Made by a program: the position numbers and the translations under genes
The notes under the pieces: generated by a model
The model's database searches: none
What the model saw: only the letters and a program-made list of their open reading frames with translations
What the model was told of the DNA's origin: nothing
NCBI GenBank assembly: GCA_019096195.1
Contig: JAGTXK010000073.1
Span: 186,001-250,000 of the forward strand
From: Boletus sp. NGJ
Taxonomy: Eukaryota > Basidiomycota > Agaricomycetes > Boletales > Boletaceae
Direction: 5' to 3'
Length of the DNA: 64,000 nt
Part shown: positions 11,877 to 23,747 of the stretch, one piece after another
How positions within the stretch are numbered: the stretch's first letter is position 1
How the letters are laid out: every line of letters starts with the position of its first letter

Positions 11877-13677
11877 ATAGCATCTGCGACGGTTGGATAG
11901 GCTCACCTGCACTTTTTGTATAGTATCGTTATCGCTGTTTATCTTTTGTTGTGTCGCTTTTCGCGTTGCCTTTTGGGCACGATCTGGGATGATGTACTAT
12001 GTAACGCAACGCAAGCGCGAGTTTAATGTCTCACTTGTGCGGTATGGCTCGTCGCCGATAAACCCTCAGCAAACTGAGACGTGAACATGAATGACTGACG
12101 ATATCCAGTTTTCTCTGTCATACGTTCTCGCCATATGGCCACCTTGGCCATGGAGTTCCCCGGCGGATGACTCGAGCTGTAATGTGTCAAAAGCCGATGG
12201 TGGAGGGGGATTGCGCTGAATTCGATGGTTACGGAGATGCACGAGGAGAGAGGAAGAGGTTTGTGAGAGCGCGCTGGTGAACACGACGCTCGTCTTCGAT
12301 TTCCTTTGACTTGGGACGACTGCTCTCCGTCCCCTCGATCCTCGAAGCTGTAGTCGAAGACGGTGGGTTGGTATGTATATGTATGAATTTCGTTTCGGTG
12401 CTTGTCTACAAGCTCGTGACCCTCCTCGTCGTCTTCCGCGCTTTCAGCCTTGATGGTGGCTATACTCATGTTTCCAGACGTACAAGAAAAAAGTCCAAGT
12501 AGAAATCGATCGCGCGATGGCAGGGGGACAGTATGCCAGACTTCTGGCTTTTCTTTTTTCCGACCGCGCGTCAACGGTCCACCTCGAAGCGACTTATCGA
12601 GGATGTCTGCGATGAAACCGGATCACACTGCTCGGTAGGGCTCGCTCCCTTTCGTGCCTCGTGCTGATTGTGGACAGAGATGACGAGGTGCCTTACTACA
12701 CGGCGACACTGCACAGTGCCTCTTGCATCAGAGGCTATCTCACTCCGAAAGGTCGGGGGGACATGTTCTTATTTGGACATGCACACCGCGCATATGCCAG
12801 ATCAGCCTAGACGGATGGTGTTTTGCAAACTTATCTGGTACGTCGACGTCGTGACGTGTGCGCTGGTTGGCTGAAAAGCATCGATGACACGCAAGGATCT
12901 CGTTCCGATAGGGGTTAGGTACGTTGACACGAACGGCCGCCTCACCGACAATATTTGCCCAACAAAACGATATAATTATATCGGCTTCGGTCGGAGGCGA
13001 GCGTTGTGGGGTCACGCTCGAGACGAAAAGTAAAGTATTCACCACACAGACGCACAGGATCCGTGTTGATCAAAGAGCGTCTACCTGAGGCTTCCGCCTG
13101 GATAGCCATGGTATCTGTGTACCTTGGCAGTGCTCGACATCAACGAGGCAACAGTGGACGTGGCGTTGACGCGGCAAGTACCCAAGAATAACCAGGTTGT
13201 TATCATGTGGGTGTGAGATGTTTTCGGAGGTTGTAGACTTGAACAACGACCGTTGGAATAATCACTTGAAACCATCCAGTTTCTCGATTACGCCGAGGTC
13301 TTCCCGTGCACTGGCAGTCCATGTCTGGGATGCACAAGTGAGTGTATGGTTACGTACAGCACTCGACACGTTGTGTGCATGTCTTTCGGCCAACGACACG
13401 CCGGGCTCCTCATCGCCTTCACACTCTGGTTTGGACTTGACCATCACTCTTTAGGATGACTTATCTACTATTCCATTGAGTGTATGCATGTAGTGACACG
13501 TATGCCGTCAAAGACAGACCAGCTGTTTACCTTATGGTCAAGATACATGTGATAATCCAGTACAAGTGTACGGTAAGTTATGCATGTTAGTGTGGTGTAC
13601 ATTAAGATAGTCGTTCATAAGAGTCGTGGCTGTAATGGTCAACGTAAATGCATAAAGCTCGGAAATAACATATACAG
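11877..13677. other. Intergenic stretch, nothing assignable
   Basis: Short open frames occur on both strands, but none has a domain, a plausible exon chain or biased composition. Nothing further is seen. Confidence 0.5.
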
Positions 13678-14329
13678 CTATATCCTGAGGCAGCGCATTT
13701 GAGTTGCCGATTTTGATGGAGGCGGGAGATAACACTCACCATCTTGGCTGAATCCGTCGTTCTGGGTAAAGATGCATCATGATCTGGTCCGTGATGAACT
13801 CTGCCTCGACTTGGGAAGGTGGTCTGTGTCCTGAGTAGAATGGGGGTCTGAATGGGAGCTGTGGCGCCCGGCCGACGTCGCTGGGTCGGGAAGGACGCGA
13901 ATGGCTAGTGCGATTCGGAGGACCATGCCCAGCGTGTCTCCTGTCGTCTGCGATGCGGTCAGGGGCGTCTTTTCCACGTCGACGATTCAGATAGTTCGGA
14001 TCAGGTCTCCGCATCTCGGATATCGTTCGCTTCCGCTGCTGCTGCTCCTCTTCCGCGGCACGGCGTGCCATGGATAATTCCTTAAGATAGCGTTCCGTGT
14101 CTTGTGCACGGGATGAAGAGATCTTGTATGTCCCTTCGCAGAAGAAGCCGCCAGGGACGCCACGGCATTGATAGACGCCCTTGACGGTCTGTGGGCTATT
14201 CGGAAAGATACAATCGCGTTGGGAACACTTGTTGTGGTAGGGCGAGGGCCAACCAGGTGGGAGCGTCGTGGGCTTTGGCTTTCTAGAAACTAGGGATCTC
14301 ATTTTCAGTCGTACGCGAGATGACTTCAA
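13678..14329 (-). CDS. Small basic protein of unknown function (about 198 aa)
   Basis: A single long exon starting at 14329 encodes a Lys/Arg-rich protein. A cysteine cluster around residues 34-65 (NKCSQRDC, YQCRG, FFCEG) could bind zinc. It is followed by a charged helix ELSMARRAAEEEQQQRKR and a Pro/Arg/His-rich low-complexity tail. The apparent TGA at 13736-13738 lies inside a perfect donor (GTGAGT). Splicing 13685..13739 (55 nt, acceptor CTCAG) gives Trp-Ile-stop instead, so the protein changes by one residue only. I know no characterised homologue. Confidence 0.6.
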
Positions 14330-15357
14330 AGGGTGTACGCACAGAAGATCATATGAGGTCGTCAGGGTGCAGAGGGAAGTATGGCTGGGAAAAGAGGCGG
14401 CCTGTGCTTATACCCCGACTGGCTTATGAAAGGGGCACACGGCCGGACATGCATTAAAATCGTGTTAATGTAATGAGGTCACCTGCACTGCTGGAGGGGG
14501 CATCGCCGCAGTCTCGGTTGGTGTCATTCTGATTTCACGGTGTGATCCGGTTCAAGAAAAACGATGAATCCAATAACACTCCTGAGCCTCGAGCATTGTC
14601 TTGAAACTGGAAGGATTACGGACCCTATCTAAGGGGCGAGGAATGCTAAATTGTACATTCACCGAAGTGTTTCGGAAGCACACGGGGTGAGAACCACGAG
14701 AAGATAAATGGGCGTTTACTCAAATGGGCGACGCACCAGCGATTCATGAGTCACGACGCGAGATTAATAAACGTACAATGTGTTAGTCATTGCTCTTAGC
14801 TGCTCACACATCCAGTGACACTTTGGAGGTGTCAGAGCGACAACGTTCAATTGAGTCTAGTATCCGATGGGCCTCGTCACGTTTGCGGCACGATGACAAC
14901 TTGCATTTTAGCTTGTACGTCGAGATTGCTAGCAAGGAGTTCCAGGGCAACTTGAATGAGTCAGTAATGGCGTAAACGTCGCAGTTGATTCGACTAATTC
15001 ATTCAAACCTCGAGGGAAACACGAGGCAACCGAAGGGCGGATGGGATGTTACCGAGAGTTTTCAAACCTGAGTATCCACTGCGGCGCGTGTGCAGGCTAG
15101 CGAAGCCAATGACTGATTTGGCACCCTCAAGACTACAAAAAGACATGAGCTTTGTTTTCTTTTAGGAATGAAAAACAGTTCGCCGACACCTTCTATTTCT
15201 CTTAGCAGGCACCATCAAAGTACAAGCTCACCGGTGGCTTGTAAAAAGACAGTGATGGCATCTGGTCAAGGTTCGGGTGGGTGAGGCACGTGGCTGTGTT
15301 TGGCAAAACCTTCAGAAATCAACAAACCACGTGTGACCGATAACAACGACCCTTTCA
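14330..15357. other. Intergenic region between divergent genes
   Basis: About 1 kb separates the start of the minus-strand small protein from the RAI1 start. I see no coding signal; it presumably holds both promoters. ACCACGTGTGACC, an E-box-like CACGTG core, lies about 25 nt upstream of the RAI1 start codon. Confidence 0.45.
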
Positions 15358-16924
15358 ATGGCACAAAAACGAAAGGCAGTCGACGCCGAGTTGGAGGATG
15401 GGCCACCTGTCCGCAAACGGCCATCTAACTTGACCCTGGCCTACCCAAGTCTTTCACATGCACCTTCGAAGCCACCGCCTTTTCAACAACCAACTCCATT
15501 GCTCACTTTTTCGTATACCCCTGATCACGTTCTCGAATTCAATGATTCTGCGCTGCGCTATTATATCGACCCTCCTCGTGGAGCTGACCTTGGATATGGC
15601 TATGATAGATGGATAAGACGACCTGATGAACGAGGTCGCTTGGATACTCTCTTGCGGGCGTGGTCACGGTTCAAAAAAAGCCTGTGCGAAGGACCTTCTG
15701 CATCCCAGTCTAAAGCACCTGACATCCACGTCATGAGCTGGAGAGGGATCATGACCAAGTGAGACCCTTTGTTTCTCGTCCATTTTCCAACATGGTTGTT
15801 CATGTTGGTTTCACCTACTCTTGTGAGAGAGAATACTCATAGCACCTTATGAAGAAAGAGAAGGCTGGGAACTCAATGTCATGCGTGTTGGTGGGACCTT
15901 TTACTTTGAGGAACACTTGAGCGATGCAAAGCTCAAGGAAAAGTAAGAGACTTTCTCCTCAGCAGTGTGCAATGCTCATCACGTCCTCAGAAATGAGATG
16001 GAGCCTCGCCATCGACGTCAGGCGTACTATGGTTATGCATTTGAATCTTACTGCACAACCTCGACCCCAGGGCGTCGAGAGGACTCTCCATCGCGTGTCG
16101 AAGGTTGGGGTGGGGACGTCAACACTAATGTCCAGTGGTGCAGCGTCGTGAAGACTAAGCTCGGCGACCGGAGAATCATCATTGGAGGAGAGGTTGACTG
16201 TGTTCGCGGTACGCTTAGTAAAATCATACTGTCTTGTCGCGATCTCTGGGGCTCAATGTCAAATGGTTGGCGATACAGGAAAATACACTGGCGACACGGC
16301 TAACTTTGTCGAGTTGAAGACGTCCCTGACTATCCGGGGGCCCTCGGACGAAGCCAAATTTGAAAAGTAGGCATTCACAGTATTGTTTTCCCGAACAAAC
16401 AACTCAGCCACGTCTAGAAAACTCCTCAAATTTTACCTACAGTCATTCCTTCTGGGGGTACCAGTACGCTGATCTAGTGCCCGTCACAGCTTGCTAATAA
16501 TTTATTCGTGAGATAGGAAATTGTGGTCGGTTTTCGCAAGCCATCTGGGCAACTCGTCATGACTCAGTCGTTCCGGACCGTCGAGATACCCCGAACCGTT
16601 CGGGGTAAACCTGGAGCATGGGATCCGCTCATCTGCCTAGATTGGGGAGACAGATTTCTGTCGTTTCTGCACAACACCCTACCCGTGAACACAGGGAAGG
16701 AAGTGTGGCGGATAACATTCACACCCAAGGTAGGCATCGCTGTCATGATGCTTGATGCTTCAGGAGTGGAAGAGGTCATTGGGGGTGATAATCGCGTCGG
16801 ATTCTTGCCACGATGGTACTGGGATGAGATGGAACTCATCGCAGACGGATCCAGTTGCGCATCTGCCCATCGTGGTGAAGGCTCGCAAAGACCGGCCGGC
16901 GTTCCATCGGGATGGCGGACTTGA
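15358..16924 (+). CDS. RAI1: Decapping and pyrophosphohydrolase RAI1 (DXO/RAI1 family)
   Basis: Model join(15358..15758,15832..15942,15991..16208,16279..16366,16418..16463,16517..16924), 423 aa. Family motifs appear in order across the splice sites: RGIMTKI (129-135), GWELNVMRVGG, YAFESY with catalytic Glu189, GGEVD (Glu238, Asp240), VELKTS (Glu255, Lys257), and a C-terminal GFLPRWYWDE. RAI1 proteins remove incomplete 5' caps or the 5' pyrophosphate and stabilise the exonuclease Rat1 in the nucleus. All metal-binding acidic residues expected for activity are present. The protein runs about 25 residues past the usual RWYWDE end, with a low-complexity tail. The acceptor of intron 1 (GAG) is unusual but is the only one that keeps frame. 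Confidence 0.93.
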
Positions 16925-17470
16925 TCACCTGATATAGTGACTCTCGTGAGCAGATATCAACGTCCGCATGCCCATATGAGACCGTTATTAACCCGTACGT
17001 TCCGCGTGAACTCCGGAAGCTGTCACTGCTCTAATCAGTCGGACTTACACCTGGTGCCATTCGGGCCATTCGGCACCGTTAACCGGTTGTTTCAGGCCAG
17101 CTCAGCACGCTCCGAAAATGCACGAGGCCGCACGCGCCTTGTCTTTCCCTCGCTGTTGAGTGCAACCTCGCCTTTGAATATGAGGAGGACGCAACCCCGT
17201 AGCAATTACTAGGATATTTACATGCAGAATCAGGCACAAATCGGAATGCTGGGTATAAAAAGCGTGGGAATTGGGATGAATAAGACCAGCGCGTCGCGCG
17301 TGGCTGCTCCCTAACGCGCTCCTCACCATTTCACACAGCGGTCAGCGCATCCCCATCGCCGCCTGTAACAGCCTCAAAAGCTGCCCCCACGTCGCTCACC
17401 AGAGCGTACGCTGTATTTCTCTGTACAACTTGCACATATACCTCCCCAATCCACCAGCGGACGCGCGCCA
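16925..17470. other. Intergenic region, putative promoter of the next gene
   Basis: No coding signal seen. A TATA-like GTATAAAAAG lies near 17253, about 210 nt upstream of the start codon at 17471. C/T-rich sequence precedes the start. Confidence 0.4.
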
Positions 17471-19357
17471 ATGGTCACCCCGCCCTCTTCGGTGACCTCA
17501 GCGTCGCCCCCCGTGATATACACACATCCACACAGCCCGTCTCTCTCAACCGACATGGATCCATTGGAGAGAGAAGAGAGAGAGAAGGCCGTTCGAAAAT
17601 TTTTGGCCAGTGCCGAGCTCTCCGTGGTGAGTCCCGTGTTCGCAGGCACCCGCGAGACGCGTTGGCACATCAGTGTGTCGCGCCTGCAGCCGTACCTCCA
17701 TCTTCCAGATGTGCTGGTATACTGCTAAATGTGTTGCTCACCTCTGCTGCGCACTCGTGTCGTGGGCAATTCGAGTCACACCCACTAACGTCTCCTGTCT
17801 CACTTTCTCCAGGTAGTCCGTGGCCTCCGCGCCCGCTTGTCATATGCCTCATACAAAGCTACTCATAACATCCCGCACATTCCACTTAACGATCTCGAAG
17901 CCAAGACTCGTGCAATGTCAGTTGCCCCACCTCGCTTGATCGGCACCAAGCGCAAGGCTTCTGGGCCGAACAACTATTATAATAACCCTGGTACCCAAGG
18001 TAGCCAGACACGCAGGAGTGGTAACGTTCCTTCCCCAGCCGTATCCGTGTCATCGACAACTGCCCCCTCGCGCTTTCATTATTATCCCACGGGTACCCAA
18101 TCCTCCTCAAATTCACCTCAGAGCCTCTACACCGCTCTTCTCGGACCGCCCCCGCTGAAGCAAGCACGTACAGTGCACAATTCAGCTGATCCTCCGGTAC
18201 AGGCACCGTCTCGTTCGACAGCCGGATCTCGTGCACGTTCCGGGCACCGGGGAGCCGACTCAGCACCTACGGTGCGTAGTATTGCTGAGGGCACGCGCGC
18301 TCAGTCGCGTAGCCGGAAGGAAGAGGCTTCTCGCGCCAAGGGGAAGGGCGGCAGGGGAAGACATAAGCAATCCGCGGAAGAAGCTGCGGATGTGGAGAGG
18401 AAGGCTGTGGCCACACTCACGTCACTGCTCCAATCACGTCCATCAATCGCCAGCGCGTCGTCTCCTCGTTCCTCTCTCTCCGCCGGATCCGAAGGTTCTT
18501 TCCATTCTCTCTCGCAATATGCCCAAAGTTCGGCCCGAACAACCACCACTCCGTCCTCACTATTGCCATCCGCGGATTCATCCTTTTCCATTCCAACTGT
18601 TGCCCGGGCCGCTACTCCACCCCGAGCAAACACTGAGACCATATACTCTACCCCGCGAGCTGATGACGAAGAAGCGGCAAACTTGATGTTGTATTTGCAC
18701 ACGTCCCCGTCCCCCGTACGCGCCACTACGACACGGGGCAGAGACGCGAAGGACTTGGCTGCGTTTCGGGCGTTGGGTGGCGGTGGTGGTTCGCTCCGCG
18801 CAAAGGGCAGAGTACTTTTCTCTGGAGGGGATGATGGGAGAAGCCTATTGCGAAGTGAAAGTAGTCTCACTATTGACACCTTACCGGGGAGCCAAAATTC
18901 CCAGACCGTGAGCCGACCACATCGTCTCGATAGTGCAAACGACAGTACATTGGCCCCTGCCGCCCCAATGGAGCCAACGGTAGTTCCTCCGACCCCCGTA
19001 TCTGCGTCTTCTCCCACGTTGTCCCAGTTACTTCCAGCTCCTCTATCTCCCGCGGGACAAACAGAAACTCTATTCCCTCACCCGCAAGCTTCACCTACGC
19101 CAGGCGGTGTGCCATTTAATTTGAACGATTTTATCAACGTTTCTCCTTCACCCGCAGCAGCTACTGTGCCCCGCTCTGCGATTTCATTGAAGTCGGGATT
19201 AGGCGCAAACTTGCGCACAGACTTGGGACGGAAACTTTTTGAAGAAGAGCAGCATCGTCAACAGCATCTAGCGGCCCCATATAACCACGGTGACGGGTTA
19301 CGACACGAGAAGAACACACACAGTTTGGGAGCAAGCATCGACCTCTCGACCCGCTGA
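17471..19357 (+). CDS. Whi5/Nrm1-like G1/S transcription repressor (566 aa)
   Basis: Model join(17471..17626,17813..19357); the 186-nt intron is longer than its neighbours. Right after the junction, residues 53-85 contain LRARLSYASYKATHNIPH and then PLNDLEAK. This resembles the short GTB motif of the Whi5/Nrm1 family (Pfam Whi5). The remainder is Ser/Pro/Thr-rich and disordered, with many S/T-P sites. A second conserved-looking motif, FNLNDFINVSPSP, lies near residue 430, and a charged LGRKLFEEEQ helix follows. In yeast such proteins bind SBF/MBF at G1/S promoters and are removed by CDK phosphorylation. The assignment rests on one short motif. An alternative start at 17554 gives MDPLEREEREKAVRKFL. 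Confidence 0.6.
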
Positions 19358-20249
19358 TTTCTGGAGCACCGATTTCTAGGACAAATAACCATCTGACTCG
19401 TCAATTTTCAACGCTTATTCGGCAATCCATTCATTTGCGGAACAAATGTTGTATCAACTACATCTGTATCAACCACACATCGGGCTGGGCGGCGTCGGCA
19501 GCAGTAATCTATTCAGTTGTCCTCATATGTCGCAGCAACGCATGGAACTACTCATCCCATGCGCATGAATTACGAATGTTTGTGCAACGGGAATCCGTAC
19601 CGCTATCTATCTAATTTCCACGACGTTCGTCACGTTTCTATCCTTATTATCCAGCTTTCTCGCTTGATTTCTTGTGCAGGTGGCACGCTCGATGTCTCCT
19701 TGAACGTCAATTCCTTTGTGTTATCGTGATACAGTGATTCCTATCGTTAGCGCGGAATCATGCCAAGTCTTGGCTACTTCCTTTCCTGTTCTCGGCTCTC
19801 CTTTACCTGCTTGGTCAGGCTGTGTTTTTCTACTTTCTATGAAGGATGTACTCATATTTCTTCCATCAATTCAAGACTTCTTTTCTTCTTTGTGGGAGTG
19901 CTAACTTGTGTTAATACCTCCAGATGAACGAAGCTTGGACACGGTCCATTCTTGTTCGTGCGTCCCGACAAAGATTTTCTCAACAGCTCTCTCCCAGCCC
20001 CTGATGTGCACGGACAAGTGGTTGCATTTAGGTGCTAAAACGCAAGTTCCATTGCAGCAAGGCTGACCACTTAATCCTCACCATTCAGTGGGACTTTAAT
20101 CTCCCTAGACGCGCTCACGCGATCATTACGGACACCAATGTGTGGACGAGGTTAAATTTATGTCTTTGTGAGAAGGTAGTCTGTGTAACGCTATGATCAC
20201 GAGCGCTCGTCTCGTCTCTCATCCCCTTAGGGCCAGGAAGCGGAAAGGT
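19358..20249. other. Intergenic stretch
   Basis: Pyrimidine-rich DNA at 19600-19900 with no credible coding frame. It probably holds the 3' UTR of the preceding gene and the promoter of the next one. Confidence 0.45.
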
Positions 20250-21140
20250 ATGATGTGGTCCCTAGAAGACATCCTTGTGCTTGCCGGACTGCGCTCGCTG
20301 CGAGTGGTGTTTTTGCTCACTTTCGGATCGTTCGTGCTTCTGTGAGTGTCCATTAAATCACTCGCTGCATGACACATTCTAAGGCATTTGCATGGTTCTT
20401 CCCATAGGCTGTTTACCACACTCTCTGTCCCTCTGATAACCACCTTTTACTTCATCGATGCCTTCGTCCCTGCTGGAGTACGATTCGGAGTGTGGGGATG
20501 GTGCTATGACTCTGGGGGAAACTGTCCCCGACTCACCCCGGTGTGCACTTTTTTTTTCTTGTCTCACAAGTGCATGTGTTATTGAACATGATATTTGATG
20601 GTTATCAGGATAGGATATAGTTTTGGCTCGCAAGTCGAGACGTCCCTGACGAATGCCTTGGTCTTTTACCCTATCGGTGAGACATCCTTCCTGGCCGTCC
20701 ATGCAGTCCGCAGCTAACCCACGCCGCATGACGTGACAGCGACGCTCCTCTGTCTCTTATCTACGCTCGCGCTGATTCCACTTCTTTACGGGTACCCCAT
20801 CATGAAATACCCCTATCGGGACATTGTCGTTGCTCACGTTCACCACCTTCGTGGCGTCCTGTGTCGCGTTCGTGTTCGCGGCTGGGCTCTGGGGGACGGC
20901 TGCAACGAGGTTTAGTGCGGAGGGAGTTAGTGTGACGTTTGGGCCCTTGGTGAGTGCGTGCGAGGCGCATGTGGGAAAGGGGTGGAGTGCACGTGCTCAC
21001 GCGAGATGCTTTTTGTTTTCGTCCCCGGCGGCTAGCTCTGGATGTCTCTGGTCGAAACTGTGGTGATGGGGTTCGTCAGTTTCAGTTCTGGATGTGGTGA
21101 TTTACGGACGTTGTGCGTGCATTGTCGTCGAGAAGGGTGA
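20250..21140 (+). CDS. SUR7/PalI-family four-helix membrane protein, with a frame break
   Basis: Exons 20250..20341, 20408..20542, 20609..20676, 20740..about 20823, then about 20824..20949 in another frame, and 21036..21140. Helix 1 is LTFGSFVLL and leads into FTTLSVPLITTFYFID. The family signature GVRFGVWGWC with a following Cys forms the extracellular part (RFGVWGWCYDSGGNC). Later helices are ALIPLLYG, FVASCVAFVFAAGLWG and LWMSLVETVVMGF. SUR7/PalI proteins sit in plasma-membrane eisosome domains or sense pH (Rim9/PalI). No AG acceptor exists in 20792-20890 to bridge the frame change near 20823. Either the gene is frameshifted, or it contains a sequence error or an unusual intron. Confidence 0.65.
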
Positions 21141-21274
21141 CTAGCTCTGTAAAAGTGTAAACGCGTCCAGGTGAGGTCAAGGTCACTAGAATTTGGGTAT
21201 CGGAACCGTATCACCATCATCAATGTATTTTAATCTGTAGCATGCACCACTCACCCTAAGCGATGGTTCTCACT

Positions 21275-21885
21275 TGGCTTTCGCGATAGCAATATGCCAG
21301 AGGCCCAGAATTGATGTCCAACATCGCTCGAGATCGTAACGCATGTGAGCGACGTGAGCGCTCTCCTCGTATACCTCACAGCGTGCATTGAGGCCCGACT
21401 TTTTCGCAGCATCGACATGTTTCTGGACCTCTTGCCACGGCACCAGCTCATCTTTCTTGGAGAAGACGTACAAGCAGAGTGTCTGCGCGCTCATCCACTA
21501 GGAGGCGAGGTTGAAGGAGCGCCTTAAGGTACCGCGCCTCCATCGTTTCCCTCCCGAGGACACTGTCCATAGAGAGACGGAGCGCATGCACGACATGGAT
21601 GATAGGCAAGGCGATGCAACGGACAAATGGGGTTCCGAATGGCAACGGTGAGGGTCTTGGCGATGCTACGCAAGTCTCCCGAGGCAGGTGACGAATCCAG
21701 GATGAGCGCGCTCACGAGGTGTTCCGAGGGATGAATGGATGGGTATCTGCAAAGACAGGAGATGCCCGAGGGACATGAGTTGGAATCCCCCGCCTAATTT
21801 GACGCGTCAGCGCGGTTTTAGGCGAATTTGCATGGCTTGAGTTGCCGTTTGAAAAGGAGTGTATGAGAACGCGCGGACGGAGGGG
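21275..21885 (-). pseudogene. Truncated tandem copy of the TMEM53/DUF829 gene
   Basis: This matches the 3' half of the intact gene at 22604-23747, including the C-terminal KKDELVPWQEVQKHVDAAKK and HVAHMRYD segments. It extends upstream only to the equivalent of VLVHSFSNG. The exons encoding the N-terminal part are missing. The donor after the SFSNG codons is changed (GGCAAC instead of GGTATG), and the frame shifts at least twice in the middle. It lies in the same orientation about 1.3 kb downstream of the parent, so it arose by direct duplication of a 5'-truncated segment. Confidence 0.85.
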
Positions 21886-22603
21886 GAATTACGCTGCCCA
21901 TTGACAATGGTAATTCCCTAACAAATGGGAATCCGAAACATGTTGTCACCATCAAACACAGCTGGCTTGGCGCCAATTTGTGCGCTCGTGTTCATCATCT
22001 GGGTAAGCGAGGTGTAAGATGCCAGCGTGCAAGACGATAGGTATTAAACATTACCGCTTGACGATCGTTCCAACCAGCATTGCGAGCTGTGATTGGAGGA
22101 CGGTTTGCAAGAATAGTACCTTACTAATTAGAATCCATCGCGGGACGCACGCCGGCGCGGAGGGTACTGTACGAGAAGCAGTAAAAGTTCGCGCATGGGT
22201 AAGTCAACGGGCCAATCAGATTCAGAGCTCGCCGCACATAAGTTCCGCGACCCGAAACACAAAGTTGGCTCGCTCATTTCAGGCCATAGGGGTAGATTCT
22301 TGCAAGATTTTACAGTATTGCACGATTGACTGTAGCGCTATAATATTGAAGCAACTCTTGGAAGGTTTTGCAAGATGTGAGCTTGATGCATTGAGCGCAC
22401 ATGTGCCACACCCAAAAAGCGCGTCTAAAAACAACCACTCCCACGTATGATGCCATTTCCATGTTTCCTGGGCTCACCCAGTTCGATTCTCCAGATAGAT
22501 GTCCAGTTGATGGTATGTAATAGCCAATATATGACTGTTGTAGCTGCTGCACAAATACCTAGCAAGATGACACCATATAGGGTTGGTATCGCGTGTCATT
22601 ATC
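21886..22603. other. Spacer between the two DUF829 copies
   Basis: Unique sequence with no domain-bearing frame. It separates the truncated copy from the stop codon of the intact gene. Confidence 0.45.
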
Positions 22604-23747
22604 CTAAGCGGACTCTACGGCTTTCATTTGACCTTCACGACAAGCAATCTGCCAGAGGTCTAGAATCGACGCCCAATATCGCTTGGGATCATGACGCATG
22701 TGAGCGACGTGAGCGCTGTCCTCATATACCTCACAGCGTGCGTTGAGGCCCGACTTTTTCGCAGCATCGGCGTGTTTCTGGACCTCTTGCCATGGCACCA
22801 GTTCGTCTTTCTTGGAGAAGACGTATAAGCGGGGTGTCTGCACGTTCACCCAGGGAAGGAGACGAGGCTGGAGGAGTGCCTTGAGGTACCGCGTCTCCAT
22901 CGTTTCCCTCCCAAGGACACTGTCCATAGAGAGGCGGAGCGCACGCACGACATGGATGATAAACAGGATGACGTAACGAGCGAGGGGGTTCCGAATAGCG
23001 ATGCTGAAAGCCAGGCCGACAGCACGGAAGGTACCAATGCAAGGAGATGAGTCCAGGATGAGAGCGCTCACGACGTGTTCCGAGGAAGGAATGGATGGGT
23101 ATTTGGCGGACAAGAGACGGCCAAGGGATGTTAATTGGTATCCACCACCTAATTTGACACATCAGAACGTATTGAGCGAATTGTAAGGCTTGACATCCAT
23201 ACCGTTTGAGAATGAGTGTACGAGAACGCGTGGGCGGACGCGACTAGGCACCTGGGTGGAGTTGTTGATTGAGGGAAGACACCCAAGAGTCTCCAGGGCT
23301 TCTACGACGGGCAGGAGTCGGTTTCTCTGCAACGATACGTGAGCGGGCGTCCCAAACGCAGGTTTCTATCTCTACCTTGCCTCCCTCCGAGGTCCAGAAG
23401 AAGGATGGTCCACATTTCACGATGATCTGGGTAGCTTGGGGGTATAATTCGCCGTACTTCCGGGAATAGTGTTGAAGATGGCGTGTTGATGCCCCCACTA
23501 CGTGTTAGAACGGTCAATTCGGTTCCTACTCGAGTGTTGGAATTACATTGGTCAACGCACTCCAACCAAAGATGAGGATTACACTGTGGAAAGCAACCGT
23601 CACCCAAGGTCTCGTGTGTCAGCCCAAACTGACATACTTTGGCGCAGAGTCATTCGGTTGCAAGGCCGTCGCGCTCATAGGAGCGAGACTGATGTAGACT
23701 CCAGGACCAGTTGTGACAAAACCTGCAGGGGGTTGAGGTCGTGGCAT
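22604..23747 (-). CDS. TMEM53/DUF829 family alpha/beta-hydrolase (307 aa)
   Basis: Model complement(join(22604..23148,23203..23326,23376..23497,23561..23583,23638..23747)), including a 23-nt exon. The start at 23747 gives MPRPQPPAG. Family blocks restored over the splice sites are ILIFGWMGASTRHLQHYS (39-56), IVKCGPSFFWTSE, PVVEALETLGCLPS, the nucleophile-elbow region HSFSNGGGYQL (122-132), ALILDSSPC, YVFSKKDELVPW, and the histidine-bearing SAHVAHMR. The architecture and length fit DUF829 proteins, of which human TMEM53 is a nuclear-envelope member; the substrate is not established. It is divergent from the ICT1-like gene, with 244 bp between start codons. A 3' half copy lies just downstream. 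Confidence 0.92.

Noticed and set aside
18301-19017. 238-codon antisense open frame
   Set aside because: It lies opposite the single large exon of the Whi5-like gene; antisense frames are expected from its biased codon use.
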